Assembly (NCBI GenBank): GCA_964389025.1 | Contig: CAYMCQ010000006.1 | Location: forward strand, 21,380-85,379 | From: CAYMCQ01 sp964389025 | GTDB taxonomy: Bacteria > Verrucomicrobiota > Verrucomicrobiia > Limisphaerales > CAYMCQ01 | DNA length: 64,000 nt | Reading direction: 5' to 3' | Shown: positions 8,480-16,960 of the stretch, one piece after another | Layout: the number at the start of each line of letters is the position of its first letter | Numbering within the stretch: the stretch's first letter is position 1 | Translations under genes and position numbers: made by a program | The notes under the pieces: model-generated | The model's database searches: none | What the model was told of the DNA's origin: nothing | Seen by the model: the letters and a program-made list of their open reading frames with translations, nothing else

Positions 8480-10273
8480 TCAAGTTGTAGCCGGTGGCTG
8501 AGGGGTTTGCGAGTTCAGGTTCGCCGAAACCGCTCCCGGGCTTGGAGTTGAGGCGATAAGCGGTTGCGGAGCAGCCGGTATTTGCGCCTGCGCATCGCGT
8601 TGCGCCAGGCGCTGCATTACATCCTGAGCGAGCGGCACGGAGTCGGTGACATTACGGAAGACAGCGAGGTAGCCCTTGTTCCGCTGAAATCTCGCCTCGG
8701 CGACCGTGTAAATGAGTTCGGCCAAGTCCGTAATGTGGCGGGACAGTTCTGCCTGGTGTTCTTGGGACACTTCAATCCCCGGCGTGGTGAGCAACGCCCG
8801 GTGACGGCGGGCGAAAATGTGGAGAATAAAGTAGCGGCCGTGCCGGTAGAACATTCGCCGAAAATAACGACTTTTCGGTTCAGCGCGCTCGGAGGCCGCC
8901 AGTATGCCATTGAGATAATCGAAAACCCTGACCGCCCGGCAGAGCGCAACGCCCGTAAGCCCCTCCCGAAAAAGCGTCGGATAAAACGCCCCGTTGCGGT
9001 CGTGAATCTGGCTGATTTCTTTCTTGGCGGCTACGATTGTCTTCGTGTCGCCGCTGAACGAGGCAAGAGCGATTGCGGCTTGCTCGAAAGTGATGACGTT
9101 CGGTCCACCTTGAGTTGCTTCCTCGGACGGTCGGTAGTGGTACTCGATTCCCGAAACGGCCAACTCGCAACGCAGGCGCTCCTGATTGTGGTCGAGAGCA
9201 GCGAAGTGAAGTCCGCGAACGGCGTTTTGTGTGTTTCGGGCACGAGTTATGTCCAGGCCAAGCGTGCCCGGCGCGGCACCGACTTGGATGAGAGTGATCA
9301 GTAGTTTGGCGTCGGGCGAAATGACGCCGGCAGCTTGCGCGGCGAAAATGGAACCGACCGTCTGAGCACCATTCACCACGGAGAAACCATTCAGCGTGAA
9401 CACGCCTTCGTTGTATGTGTGGCCCGGCGCCGGGGTAATCTGTGAGCAGACGGCGGTCAGGCCGTTGTTGAGATAAAACAAATCGGCAGGACGCTCACGA
9501 ACAGTGACGGCGATAGCTTCATTGACGGGCTGCGCGCCCAAGTAGTGGCGGATGTTCTTCTCAAACAACTTTTTGCCATGCTGTCCATAGAGCGCCGCGA
9601 GTTGTGTTGCGGTAACGAGCCCGTAGAAAGCTGGCCGTGGTTGATTTACCGCGTACCAGTTCTGAAGAGTCAGATTCACGGCAATCGGGCCGACGGCGTG
9701 CTCTGCGGTCAACCACCCGTGAACTTTGCCGGCATCGAGGTCTTGCCATTCGAACCGATGAACGAATTGGTTCAATTCGGCTGCGAGCTGGTTGAGATCA
9801 TTCACTGCATGTTGGCCGAGCGCTTCGCCAAGATGCACGTGACAACCAATAATCACGAGGCCGGGAGTCTCCAGCGCATCTTCCACGTCAGCCTGCAAAC
9901 GGGCGAAGGACGCGTTGAAATTAGCGAAATTCCCGGCGGCGATGTCTCGAACTCCGTCGCGAAACTTCTTGTTGTCGCCTGCGTCAGGAGCACCGCCAAC
10001 TTTGGATTGAATTAGCCACAGCCGATTTTTTAGCCGGTCAAAGAACAACGCATCAACCCCGTTGTCATTCCCGCCATCCACAACTGCGTTGGCCGCCTGG
10101 GCGGTCGCCGTATCAGCCATCTTTTCGATTGCAAATGCCGCGAGCGACCGGCTCAACCGATTTCTTTCGTGTTGTTGTGGCGTCCAGTTTGCCTGAAGTT
10201 GAGCGACCATGGGGAAGTAGCGCTGCTTGAGCGCCGCTTCGATCTGATCAATATGTCCTGGGTTAACCGGCAT
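8480..10273 (-). CDS. AIPR-family protein with N-terminal PD-(D/E)XK nuclease site
   Basis: At 597 residues this belongs to the AIPR family (abortive infection phage resistance). The family motifs FYLNNGLT (266-273) and VVNGAQT (299-305) are clear. In front of them, residues 50-92 show a restriction-endonuclease-like site: E50, GGNDNGVDAL (D70, D74) and LIQSK (89-91), the pattern of Mrr-like PD-(D/E)XK nucleases. The C-terminal 30 residues are rich in Pro, Ala and Gln and probably disordered. It lies 8 nt downstream of the SMC-like ATPase gene and 109 nt upstream of the GHKL gene start, on the same strand. DNA cleavage as effector is inferred from the motif. Confidence 0.88.
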   Translation of the reverse strand: MPVNPGHIDQIEAALKQRYFPMVAQLQANWTPQQHERNRLSRSLAAFAIEKMADTATAQAANAVVDGGNDNGVDALFFDRLKNRLWLIQSKVGGAPDAGDNKKFRDGVRDIAAGNFANFNASFARLQADVEDALETPGLVIIGCHVHLGEALGQHAVNDLNQLAAELNQFVHRFEWQDLDAGKVHGWLTAEHAVGPIAVNLTLQNWYAVNQPRPAFYGLVTATQLAALYGQHGKKLFEKNIRHYLGAQPVNEAIAVTVRERPADLFYLNNGLTAVCSQITPAPGHTYNEGVFTLNGFSVVNGAQTVGSIFAAQAAGVISPDAKLLITLIQVGAAPGTLGLDITRARNTQNAVRGLHFAALDHNQERLRCELAVSGIEYHYRPSEEATQGGPNVITFEQAAIALASFSGDTKTIVAAKKEISQIHDRNGAFYPTLFREGLTGVALCRAVRVFDYLNGILAASERAEPKSRYFRRMFYRHGRYFILHIFARRHRALLTTPGIEVSQEHQAELSRHITDLAELIYTVAEARFQRNKGYLAVFRNVTDSVPLAQDVMQRLAQRDAQAQIPAAPQPLIASTPSPGAVSANLNSQTPQPPATT

Positions 10274-10281
10274 GTCGGCCT

Positions 10282-12594
10282 TCAGAATGGCTTTTTAAGT
10301 GGATGCAGCCGCCGTGTCTCGCCGGCGGTCGCCCAATAACTACCGGACTTGGCGCTGCGAGGCCATCCATTCGTGGGGTCGGTCAACGCGTCCATGAGCG
10401 CAAGCACTTGCTGGCCGAATCCAATTGCATCAGCATCGAGCAACTGAAACGACATAGCGTTGAAGTGGCAGCCGAATACGTTCCGCGCCTGAGCGATGCG
10501 GGTCAATTCATCCAGGATCGGTGCCAGCGCCACGGGTGAATACGTGGGCGTTCCGACAAGATCCTGTTCCTTCAAAACTTCGACCTTGAGAGCTTGACGC
10601 AATTTCTTGTCAACTGACGGAAGCAGGTCGCCCAAAGTATAGACGGCATTGGGCCGCCTCGGCACCGCGCATTCGTAAAGCTGCGTGAGAAAGTCGAGCG
10701 CGGCTTCGAGAATTACCCCTGCCTTGGCACAAACGAGTTGCGGATCAGGCGGGGTCTCGGCCAGGAGTTGGCGAAGGCGCTCGGTGTCGGGAATGCTCTT
10801 GAGCAGCATGAGCCCGTTGGAAGCCGTCCACTTTGACAGTTCAACGAACTGGCACTGGCCGTTCTTAAGCCAACCCCAGCGGAGTTTTTCTTTCCACGGA
10901 CGGTAGTGCGTCGTGATAACGCAATGTCGGAACTTCAAAACCTCGGTATAGAGCATCTCGATCAAACGTTCAACGTGCGGTTCATCCACGCTGGCAAGCA
11001 CGTCATCGAGAACGAGGATCGTATTGTCCGGCTGGTCGAGAGCAGCCAGCGCCAGGAAAGTGCAAAGCCCGAACGTATCAAGGTGCGAATCGCTGAAGTA
11101 AGCCTGCGGCGGAGTGCCGCTTTGGCCGCAGAAGCTGGCGCCAATTTCGAGCGACGCCCGCCGATTAGGATCAAGCTCCAAGCTGATCTTGTTTAATCCT
11201 TCGCCAGGGTGAATTGCTTCATACATCCGTCCGCCTTCTCCGGCAATTGCTGCAAGGATGCCATCGGTAAATCTCTTACGTTCCTCCTCGACGATTTCGA
11301 GCGCCTTCTTGAGCTTTGGCAGCAACTCGTCGAGGTCCTTTTGAGCCTTCGTATTCTCTCGGCACGTTTTGATTGCTTTCTTGAGCGTCTCGATAAAGCG
11401 GCTCTTGTCATTGCGGTTGGTTTCCGCTTTCCGCCATTGCGCTGGCAGGTGCGCGGTAGAAGACAGCCAATCGGCGAGCGCAGTGACATTTTCTGGCGCG
11501 GGTGTCTTAGGCAATTCGATGTCGTTAGGCCAATCGTGTTCGTTGCGGCACTGCTGGAATTCGGCAGCATGAGTTTTCGCGCTCTGTTCTATCGATTCAA
11601 GCTGCTGCTCGGCTCTTTGGACTGCCTGTTGATCCGTCTTGTTCTGCCGCTGCGCGGCCTGAAGAGCCGAAAAGGTCGCCAACCGTTTGGTGACCCGATT
11701 CGCCAAATCCGCTGCTTTTTCTGAACTTTCGCAAAGGGGGCAGACCGCTGGTGCGGGGTGTTTGTGAAGATAGCCTTTTGCAGCTTCGAGCAGGTCAACA
11801 ACCGCGCCAGAGTCGCCTGCGATGTTGCCCATGCACTGCTCCTCCTTCTGCTTGCTCGTCACGGCCGTCTCCCGAGCCGCCTTCACGGCCTTCTCAGAAT
11901 TCTTCAGTCGTTCAGGGTAATCGGTAAGTCTATTGTAAGCAGCTTGGAGCGCCGCAAGCGCTTGGATTTCGGCTTCAAACGTCTTCGGTTCACGCTTGCA
12001 CTCTGCTTCGGCCCAAGTCAGGGAATCGTTACCGGGCTTCCCTGCGGCCTCCCAAAAGTTGTGGATAGCATCTTGGTTTTCCTGCACGCGTGCGACCGCC
12101 TCGCCACGGCTGGTCGTGAGGTCCCGAATCAGTTCGCGCAACGATGCTTCGGACGTCTCGACACCCGCAACATCAATAAAACGACTAATCGCGGCATAGC
12201 GATCTCCCGGTTTCGCTTCGACCAGCGAAAGAATCTGATTCCTGCGCAGGACTTCTACCCTCGGTCGAACGCCGGGCGGAATGCAGACAACCTCGCCTTT
12301 TTGAATTCGGCCAGCGCACGTGGCGCTGGCAGTTTCGAGGGACACTGTTACGTCCGAGGCTGCCTTCCCCACCGAATACCAATAACGACCCGTTTTTCCG
12401 AGACCCCGGTTTTCCAGAGAACCGATTCTTCCTTTGCCTAAAAACTCGAAAGCATCGCACAAGGTGGATTTGCCGGTGCCGTTTTCGCCGTACACTATCG
12501 TGAGCTTCTTCCCCTTCTCAAAAGAGAGCGAGAATGGAACCGTGGACCCACGAAGATGCTCGATGGTCAATTTTCTAACGTCGTTTTGGCTCAT
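10282..12594 (-). CDS. SMC/RecN-like AAA ATPase with C-terminal HEPN-like domain
   Basis: This is a 770-residue ATPase. Walker A is YGENGTGKST (35-44), the central region is coiled-coil with a CPLC motif near residue 287 that may form a zinc-hook-like turn, and Walker B is LVLDDVLASVD. The last 160 residues form a helical domain containing RNVFGCHFN at 704-712, an R-x5-H arrangement like the catalytic motif of HEPN ribonucleases. The overall plan recalls RloC/PrrC anticodon nucleases, in which a DNA-sensing ATPase controls a HEPN tRNase; that parallel is inference. The ATG has GGAGG 6 nt upstream, inside the end of the preceding 64-residue gene, which it overlaps by 20 nt. Confidence 0.85.
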   Translation of the reverse strand: MSQNDVRKLTIEHLRGSTVPFSLSFEKGKKLTIVYGENGTGKSTLCDAFEFLGKGRIGSLENRGLGKTGRYWYSVGKAASDVTVSLETASATCAGRIQKGEVVCIPPGVRPRVEVLRRNQILSLVEAKPGDRYAAISRFIDVAGVETSEASLRELIRDLTTSRGEAVARVQENQDAIHNFWEAAGKPGNDSLTWAEAECKREPKTFEAEIQALAALQAAYNRLTDYPERLKNSEKAVKAARETAVTSKQKEEQCMGNIAGDSGAVVDLLEAAKGYLHKHPAPAVCPLCESSEKAADLANRVTKRLATFSALQAAQRQNKTDQQAVQRAEQQLESIEQSAKTHAAEFQQCRNEHDWPNDIELPKTPAPENVTALADWLSSTAHLPAQWRKAETNRNDKSRFIETLKKAIKTCRENTKAQKDLDELLPKLKKALEIVEEERKRFTDGILAAIAGEGGRMYEAIHPGEGLNKISLELDPNRRASLEIGASFCGQSGTPPQAYFSDSHLDTFGLCTFLALAALDQPDNTILVLDDVLASVDEPHVERLIEMLYTEVLKFRHCVITTHYRPWKEKLRWGWLKNGQCQFVELSKWTASNGLMLLKSIPDTERLRQLLAETPPDPQLVCAKAGVILEAALDFLTQLYECAVPRRPNAVYTLGDLLPSVDKKLRQALKVEVLKEQDLVGTPTYSPVALAPILDELTRIAQARNVFGCHFNAMSFQLLDADAIGFGQQVLALMDALTDPTNGWPRSAKSGSYWATAGETRRLHPLKKPF

Positions 12595-12769
12595 GCCCGG
12601 CCTCCTTTTTTTCGGTGCTAAGTTCGACGGCTAACCGCCAGTCCTCCGTCTGTAGTTTCCCATCTGCGAGTTTTGGCAGGAGCTTTTTCCCTTCCGCCGA
12701 TGTCAGAAGCTTCGCTGAAACCAAGCGGTCAATGATGCTGCCCGAGAGCGTTTGGGATGGCGATTTCAT
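12575..12769 (-). CDS. Small 64-residue protein of the defence operon
   Basis: This short charged protein (many Lys, Glu and Leu, probably helical) is encoded between the SNF2 helicase, whose stop is 9 nt upstream, and the SMC-like ATPase, whose start it overlaps by 20 nt. AGGA stands 5 nt before its ATG. I do not recognise the family. The tight spacing and overlap favour a real gene, perhaps a partner or regulator of the ATPase; nothing in the sequence tells its function. Confidence 0.6.
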   Translation of the reverse strand: MKSPSQTLSGSIIDRLVSAKLLTSAEGKKLLPKLADGKLQTEDWRLAVELSTEKKEAGHEPKRR

Positions 12770-12778
12770 GGTTCCTGG

Positions 12779-15637
12779 TCACTTGATGGTCCAACGAAGA
12801 GTGAACAACGAAGTGCTCGTTGTCTTTTGGATGAGTTTGTCCTGCATCGTACCGATAAGTTCCTCGCGCTTCTTGTCCACTTGGTCTTGCGCGTCAAACA
12901 GTGAGCGGCGCTTTTCGCTGCGTTGTGCTTCCAACGCTTTAATCCGTTTCTGACCGGCGAGCTTTTCTTCCAGTGTCAATGCGGTCGTTGCGGCGCGTCG
13001 CGCTTCCTTGATCTGCCGGTCAATGTCCTTGATTTCGCGCTCAAGGCCGAGCTTCAAGTCATCGGCCCAGCCGTCGAGCTTCTCCGCTTCGGCCTCGAAG
13101 AACAGCGCATTGCGCTCGGATACTTCGCGCTGAATCACACTTTTGCGACCTTCGGCGATGGATCCCAACTGTGTGGGAGCGACATCGAGAACCGGTGAGC
13201 CGGCGTATCCGGGCAGGGTGAGCAAGCGTCGAGCACACTCCTCATCCAAAGCCGTGCCATCGTCTGTGACCGCAGAAAAAAGAAAGTAGTCCTCAGTCTG
13301 ATCCAGCGATTCGATGCTAAATCTGACAAGCGCCATCCATCCTGCGCGCCCGACGAACGGTTTGAGAATCGTGACCTTACCGTCATGCGCGCTGTAATCG
13401 AAACGAACCTCAGCCACATTCAATTCACGCGCCTTCGCTTGAGTGAGCACGGCCTCGGCTAAAGGGTGGCTCAGTCGGTAAAGGTGGGCCTCACCGGAGC
13501 GGCGTGGCAGTTCATAGAGACCGAGCGGAATCTCACTATTCGCAGTCGGAAAAGGGCATGATTTGAGATGGAATGAAAAATCGGTCACAAACTCGGCGTG
13601 GCCATTGAGCTCGTGCCGGGTCAATTGCATCAGCAATTGCTCGTAACGATCGAGGAATGCCTTTGATTTCTCATCGCGGATCTTGAGCTTTTCTCGAACC
13701 TCGTCATCAAAGTTTTCCAGCAGCTTGCGCCGCGTCTGCGACATCGCCTCAGTGATTTCGAAACTCAACTCAAGCTGAAGTTGATCGAATGCAGTCTTGA
13801 TCTCATCGTGCTTGCGGCAGCGCTGATAGATGTCGTTGATTCGCTTCTCGAAATCCACACCGCTTTCAATTGCACCCAGCACTTCGTCACTTGCGCCAAA
13901 TACGCCCTCGAACAATTGGAATTTCTCGGACAACAATTCGTAAACACGTTGATCGGCGGCATTCTTGCGGTTGAGGAAATTCACCACGACCACGTCGTGC
14001 TTCTGGCCATAGCGATGACAACGTCCAATGCGCTGCTCGATGCGCTGTGGATTCCACGGCAGATCATAATTCACCACGAGCGAGCAGAACTGAAGATTGA
14101 TGCCTTCCGCGCCCGCTTCTGTTGCGATCATAATGCGGCCCTCTTCGCGGAAATAATCCACAAGCGCAGAGCGCATGTCCGCCGTCTTCGAACCAGAGAC
14201 CCGGTCTGTGCCGGAGTGCTTGTCCTGCCACGCCGCAAAAATCGCTTTCGAGCGGTCATCCGTATTCGAGCCGTTGAAAAGGACGATGCCGTCTTTGAAA
14301 GGGCTGTCCGCGAGCACGCGGAGGAGATAATTTTGCGTTCGCCGCGATTCAGTGAAAATAATGGCCTTTTCCGCTGCGCCGAGTTCGGTCGTCTTCTTGA
14401 AGGCGATTGCCAGCGCCTTGACCAATGCCTTGCCTTTGGCGTTTTGCTCAATGGACGTGGCCAACCTGGTGAATTCGTCAAGGTCAGCGATTTCGGCTTC
14501 GATGGCGGCGCGGTCGGCGTCGGAGATCGGTTCAGCCGGTTCGTCGTCGCTCCATTCCTCGGCGGTTTCGTCCAGCGCCTCGTAGTCTTTGTCCAGTTCC
14601 TCTTCGAGCGTTTCAGCGGGTTCTACCTTTTTGATCTTCGCCTTGAGCCGTTCCGAAATCGAAGTGAGAGCCCCGGCAATGGCGAATGTGGATGAGGCGA
14701 GCAGTTTTCGAAGCACGAGCGTCATCAGCGAGCGTTGCCCCGAAGGAAGTGCTTGAAGGTTTTCGCGTCGCAGGTATTCCGAGACGAGTTCATAGAGACG
14801 GTCTTCGCTTTCCTCCGGTGTGAACTCTTCCAGAATCGGATGTCGTTTCGTGAAGGGGACGTAAGCCGTGACCTGTCTTCGGAGCGTGCGATGGCAGATG
14901 GGTTTGAGCCGGCCTTTCAAAGTTTTGAAAACCTGTTCCTGACTGAGATTGGCGAATTGCTCCCGGAAGCTCTTGAGGTCGCCAAAAGCGTGTTCGTCAA
15001 TGAAACTGACCAAACCGAACAGTTCGAGCAGGGAGTTTTGCAGGGGCGTGGCCGTGAGCAGAAGCGTGGGAACATTTTTGAGCGCCAGTTTCAGCGTGTT
15101 GGCGATGATGTTTGTGGGCTTATAGACATTTCGCAGCCGGTGTGCCTCATCAATTACCACCAAATCCCAAGCCGTGTTCGCAACATCGGCAGCCTGCTTG
15201 CGGGCAAATTGGTAGGAGCAGATCACGACTTTGTCCTTCGCCTCGAATGACCGAAAAATCCCCTGCCTGACGGCTGCGTTGTAAGACTTCGTTTCGAGAA
15301 GCTGGCAGGGCAGAAAGAATTTCTCCGTCAATTCCTGATACCACTGCTTGCGGAGGTTGGACGGTACGATGACCAGAATACGCCGCTTCCTCTCAGCCCA
15401 CTTCTGTGAAACCACGAGCCCGGCCTCAATGGTCTTGCCAAGGCCGACTTCGTCCGCGATCAGCGCGCCTTTGGAGAGCGGGGAATTGAAGGCAAAAAGT
15501 GCCGCGTCCACCTGATGCGGATTCAAGTCCACCTGCGCGCCGGCGACAGCGCCCGCGAGCTTTTCAAGACTGTCCGAAGAGCAACGTTTCGTCAGCTCGT
15601 AGGCGAAGTATTTCGCGTGGTAGTCGGTCAGGTTCAC
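12779..15637 (-). CDS. SNF2/RapA-like DEAD/DEAH helicase
   Basis: This 952-residue SF2 ATPase of the SNF2 group has motif I DEVGLGKTIEAG (62-73), motif II DEAH at 163-166, motif III LTATPLQN, and in the second lobe EGINLQF and QRIGRCHRYGQ. It has a long charged insertion near residues 335-375 and a coiled-coil-rich C-terminus. Proteins of this type accompany several defence systems, including class 1 DISARM (DrmD) and variants of type III restriction loci, where they probably move along or remodel DNA. The start is GTG at 15635-15637. It is the first gene after the Wadjet operon, 174 nt from jetD, and may share its transcript. Confidence 0.9.
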   Translation of the reverse strand: MNLTDYHAKYFAYELTKRCSSDSLEKLAGAVAGAQVDLNPHQVDAALFAFNSPLSKGALIADEVGLGKTIEAGLVVSQKWAERKRRILVIVPSNLRKQWYQELTEKFFLPCQLLETKSYNAAVRQGIFRSFEAKDKVVICSYQFARKQAADVANTAWDLVVIDEAHRLRNVYKPTNIIANTLKLALKNVPTLLLTATPLQNSLLELFGLVSFIDEHAFGDLKSFREQFANLSQEQVFKTLKGRLKPICHRTLRRQVTAYVPFTKRHPILEEFTPEESEDRLYELVSEYLRRENLQALPSGQRSLMTLVLRKLLASSTFAIAGALTSISERLKAKIKKVEPAETLEEELDKDYEALDETAEEWSDDEPAEPISDADRAAIEAEIADLDEFTRLATSIEQNAKGKALVKALAIAFKKTTELGAAEKAIIFTESRRTQNYLLRVLADSPFKDGIVLFNGSNTDDRSKAIFAAWQDKHSGTDRVSGSKTADMRSALVDYFREEGRIMIATEAGAEGINLQFCSLVVNYDLPWNPQRIEQRIGRCHRYGQKHDVVVVNFLNRKNAADQRVYELLSEKFQLFEGVFGASDEVLGAIESGVDFEKRINDIYQRCRKHDEIKTAFDQLQLELSFEITEAMSQTRRKLLENFDDEVREKLKIRDEKSKAFLDRYEQLLMQLTRHELNGHAEFVTDFSFHLKSCPFPTANSEIPLGLYELPRRSGEAHLYRLSHPLAEAVLTQAKARELNVAEVRFDYSAHDGKVTILKPFVGRAGWMALVRFSIESLDQTEDYFLFSAVTDDGTALDEECARRLLTLPGYAGSPVLDVAPTQLGSIAEGRKSVIQREVSERNALFFEAEAEKLDGWADDLKLGLEREIKDIDRQIKEARRAATTALTLEEKLAGQKRIKALEAQRSEKRRSLFDAQDQVDKKREELIGTMQDKLIQKTTSTSLFTLRWTIK

Positions 15638-15811
15638 GATATCGGCGCCAGTGGGAGTTCAAAGCCCTATTGCCGTTCTCTGGCGTCTTTGCGCGAGGCT
15701 ATCAGGAGGGTGCCGTCGGGACAATCCTTGATGCGGGCGTCCAGATGCGGGCGTCGCGGACGCGTCAAAAACCGTTGCACGCTGCGCCTGCTGGACGAAC
15801 CAGAAAGCTCG

Positions 15812-16960
15812 TTATCGCAAACGCGACTGGAGCGTTTGGATCGCGTAGCTCAGTGTAATTCGCTCCTGTTCGAGCAAGAGGCCATCGCGGGCCAAGCGGT
15901 CAAACAAAACCTGTTCCGACGAGTTGAGCTTCAATTCAGCGCGGGAAATGTAGGCAGACGCTTTGACGGCAAATTGCCTGAAACGGGTAAATGTTTCGAC
16001 ATCCATCATCACACTTTCCGAATGTGGATACTGCGAGCGCAGCACGGACAGTGATGCAAACCCGTGCGTATCCATGTCACCCCAATACAGCAACCGAACG
16101 TTTGACAGCCATGAAAGCCGACACAAAAGTGAAACCGCGTCGCCTGCGCCAAGCAGTGCAAGCGTATTCTGTAGCGGCGGCAATGTGAGAAATGTCATCT
16201 CGTTTTCCACGATGATGACATTCTTGGCGTTGACGCGAATTCTGTCAGCTTCCTCCAACGGAATGGCAAAGTCGGTGAAAGGCAATTGCGCGTTCGTCGC
16301 AATTTCCAGGTCGAGCAAGCGAAAACGGATAAGCGGCTGCTTCTGTCGGAAACCAAATCGAGTCTCGAATGTGGAGGCGTCGAGACCGACGCAGCCGGGA
16401 GCAACAATAGGCAGCAACTCGCCCAACACACCACGGTTGCGTTCTATAAACTTGGTATCTACTTCGACCGGTAGTTCACGCAGGTAGCAGTTTGGTCGGC
16501 CGCACTCCCGAAGGTGACGACAGACCTTGAGCAGACCATCCCATTCTGTCGAATACTCGACAACTTTGAGCGGCTTTTCCTGCGTCCATGCCGTCAGCTC
16601 TGGAAACGTTGCGTTAATGAGTTTGCAGTTCTTCTCGAATCGCTCGACTTCGGCGCACTTGCCTAGGAACCGAGTAAAATCTTCTCGTGTCAGAAAAGAA
16701 ATCCCGGCTGGAATTCGCTGGTCGCCGAAGCGTCGGAAGCCCTGGAGTTTCCATTCGACTGAATAGCCAAAACCTCGCTTCTCCTTCGACTGCTCGCGCA
16801 CCTTGGCGATGGCCTCTCTCGCCTTCTCATAATCAGTGACGCGTGACATCCCAGAACCGAATACCGCCATCGGGAAGCCGTTTTCACCGTGAGCCAACGA
16901 ACGCAGGAAATCCTCATAGCGGTTTAGCGCTCGTTTCCGAATTTGCTCAGGCGACAGCAT
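15812..16960 (-). CDS. jetD: Wadjet protein JetD (DUF3322/DUF2220, topo VI-like nuclease subunit)
   Basis: This 382-residue protein matches the JetD pattern: an N-terminal DUF3322 region and a C-terminal DUF2220 Toprim-like region with VENE at 251-254 and GDMDTHG at 294-300, the acidic metal-binding residues. In Wadjet, JetD is the nuclease subunit that cleaves closed circular plasmid DNA after the JetABC condensin-like motor extrudes it. Its start overlaps the end of jetC by 14 nt. The acidic residues are all present, so the nuclease should be active. It ends the four-gene jet operon, followed by 174 nt without a convincing gene or promoter. Confidence 0.92.
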   Translation of the reverse strand: MLSPEQIRKRALNRYEDFLRSLAHGENGFPMAVFGSGMSRVTDYEKAREAIAKVREQSKEKRGFGYSVEWKLQGFRRFGDQRIPAGISFLTREDFTRFLGKCAEVERFEKNCKLINATFPELTAWTQEKPLKVVEYSTEWDGLLKVCRHLRECGRPNCYLRELPVEVDTKFIERNRGVLGELLPIVAPGCVGLDASTFETRFGFRQKQPLIRFRLLDLEIATNAQLPFTDFAIPLEEADRIRVNAKNVIIVENEMTFLTLPPLQNTLALLGAGDAVSLLCRLSWLSNVRLLYWGDMDTHGFASLSVLRSQYPHSESVMMDVETFTRFRQFAVKASAYISRAELKLNSSEQVLFDRLARDGLLLEQERITLSYAIQTLQSRLR

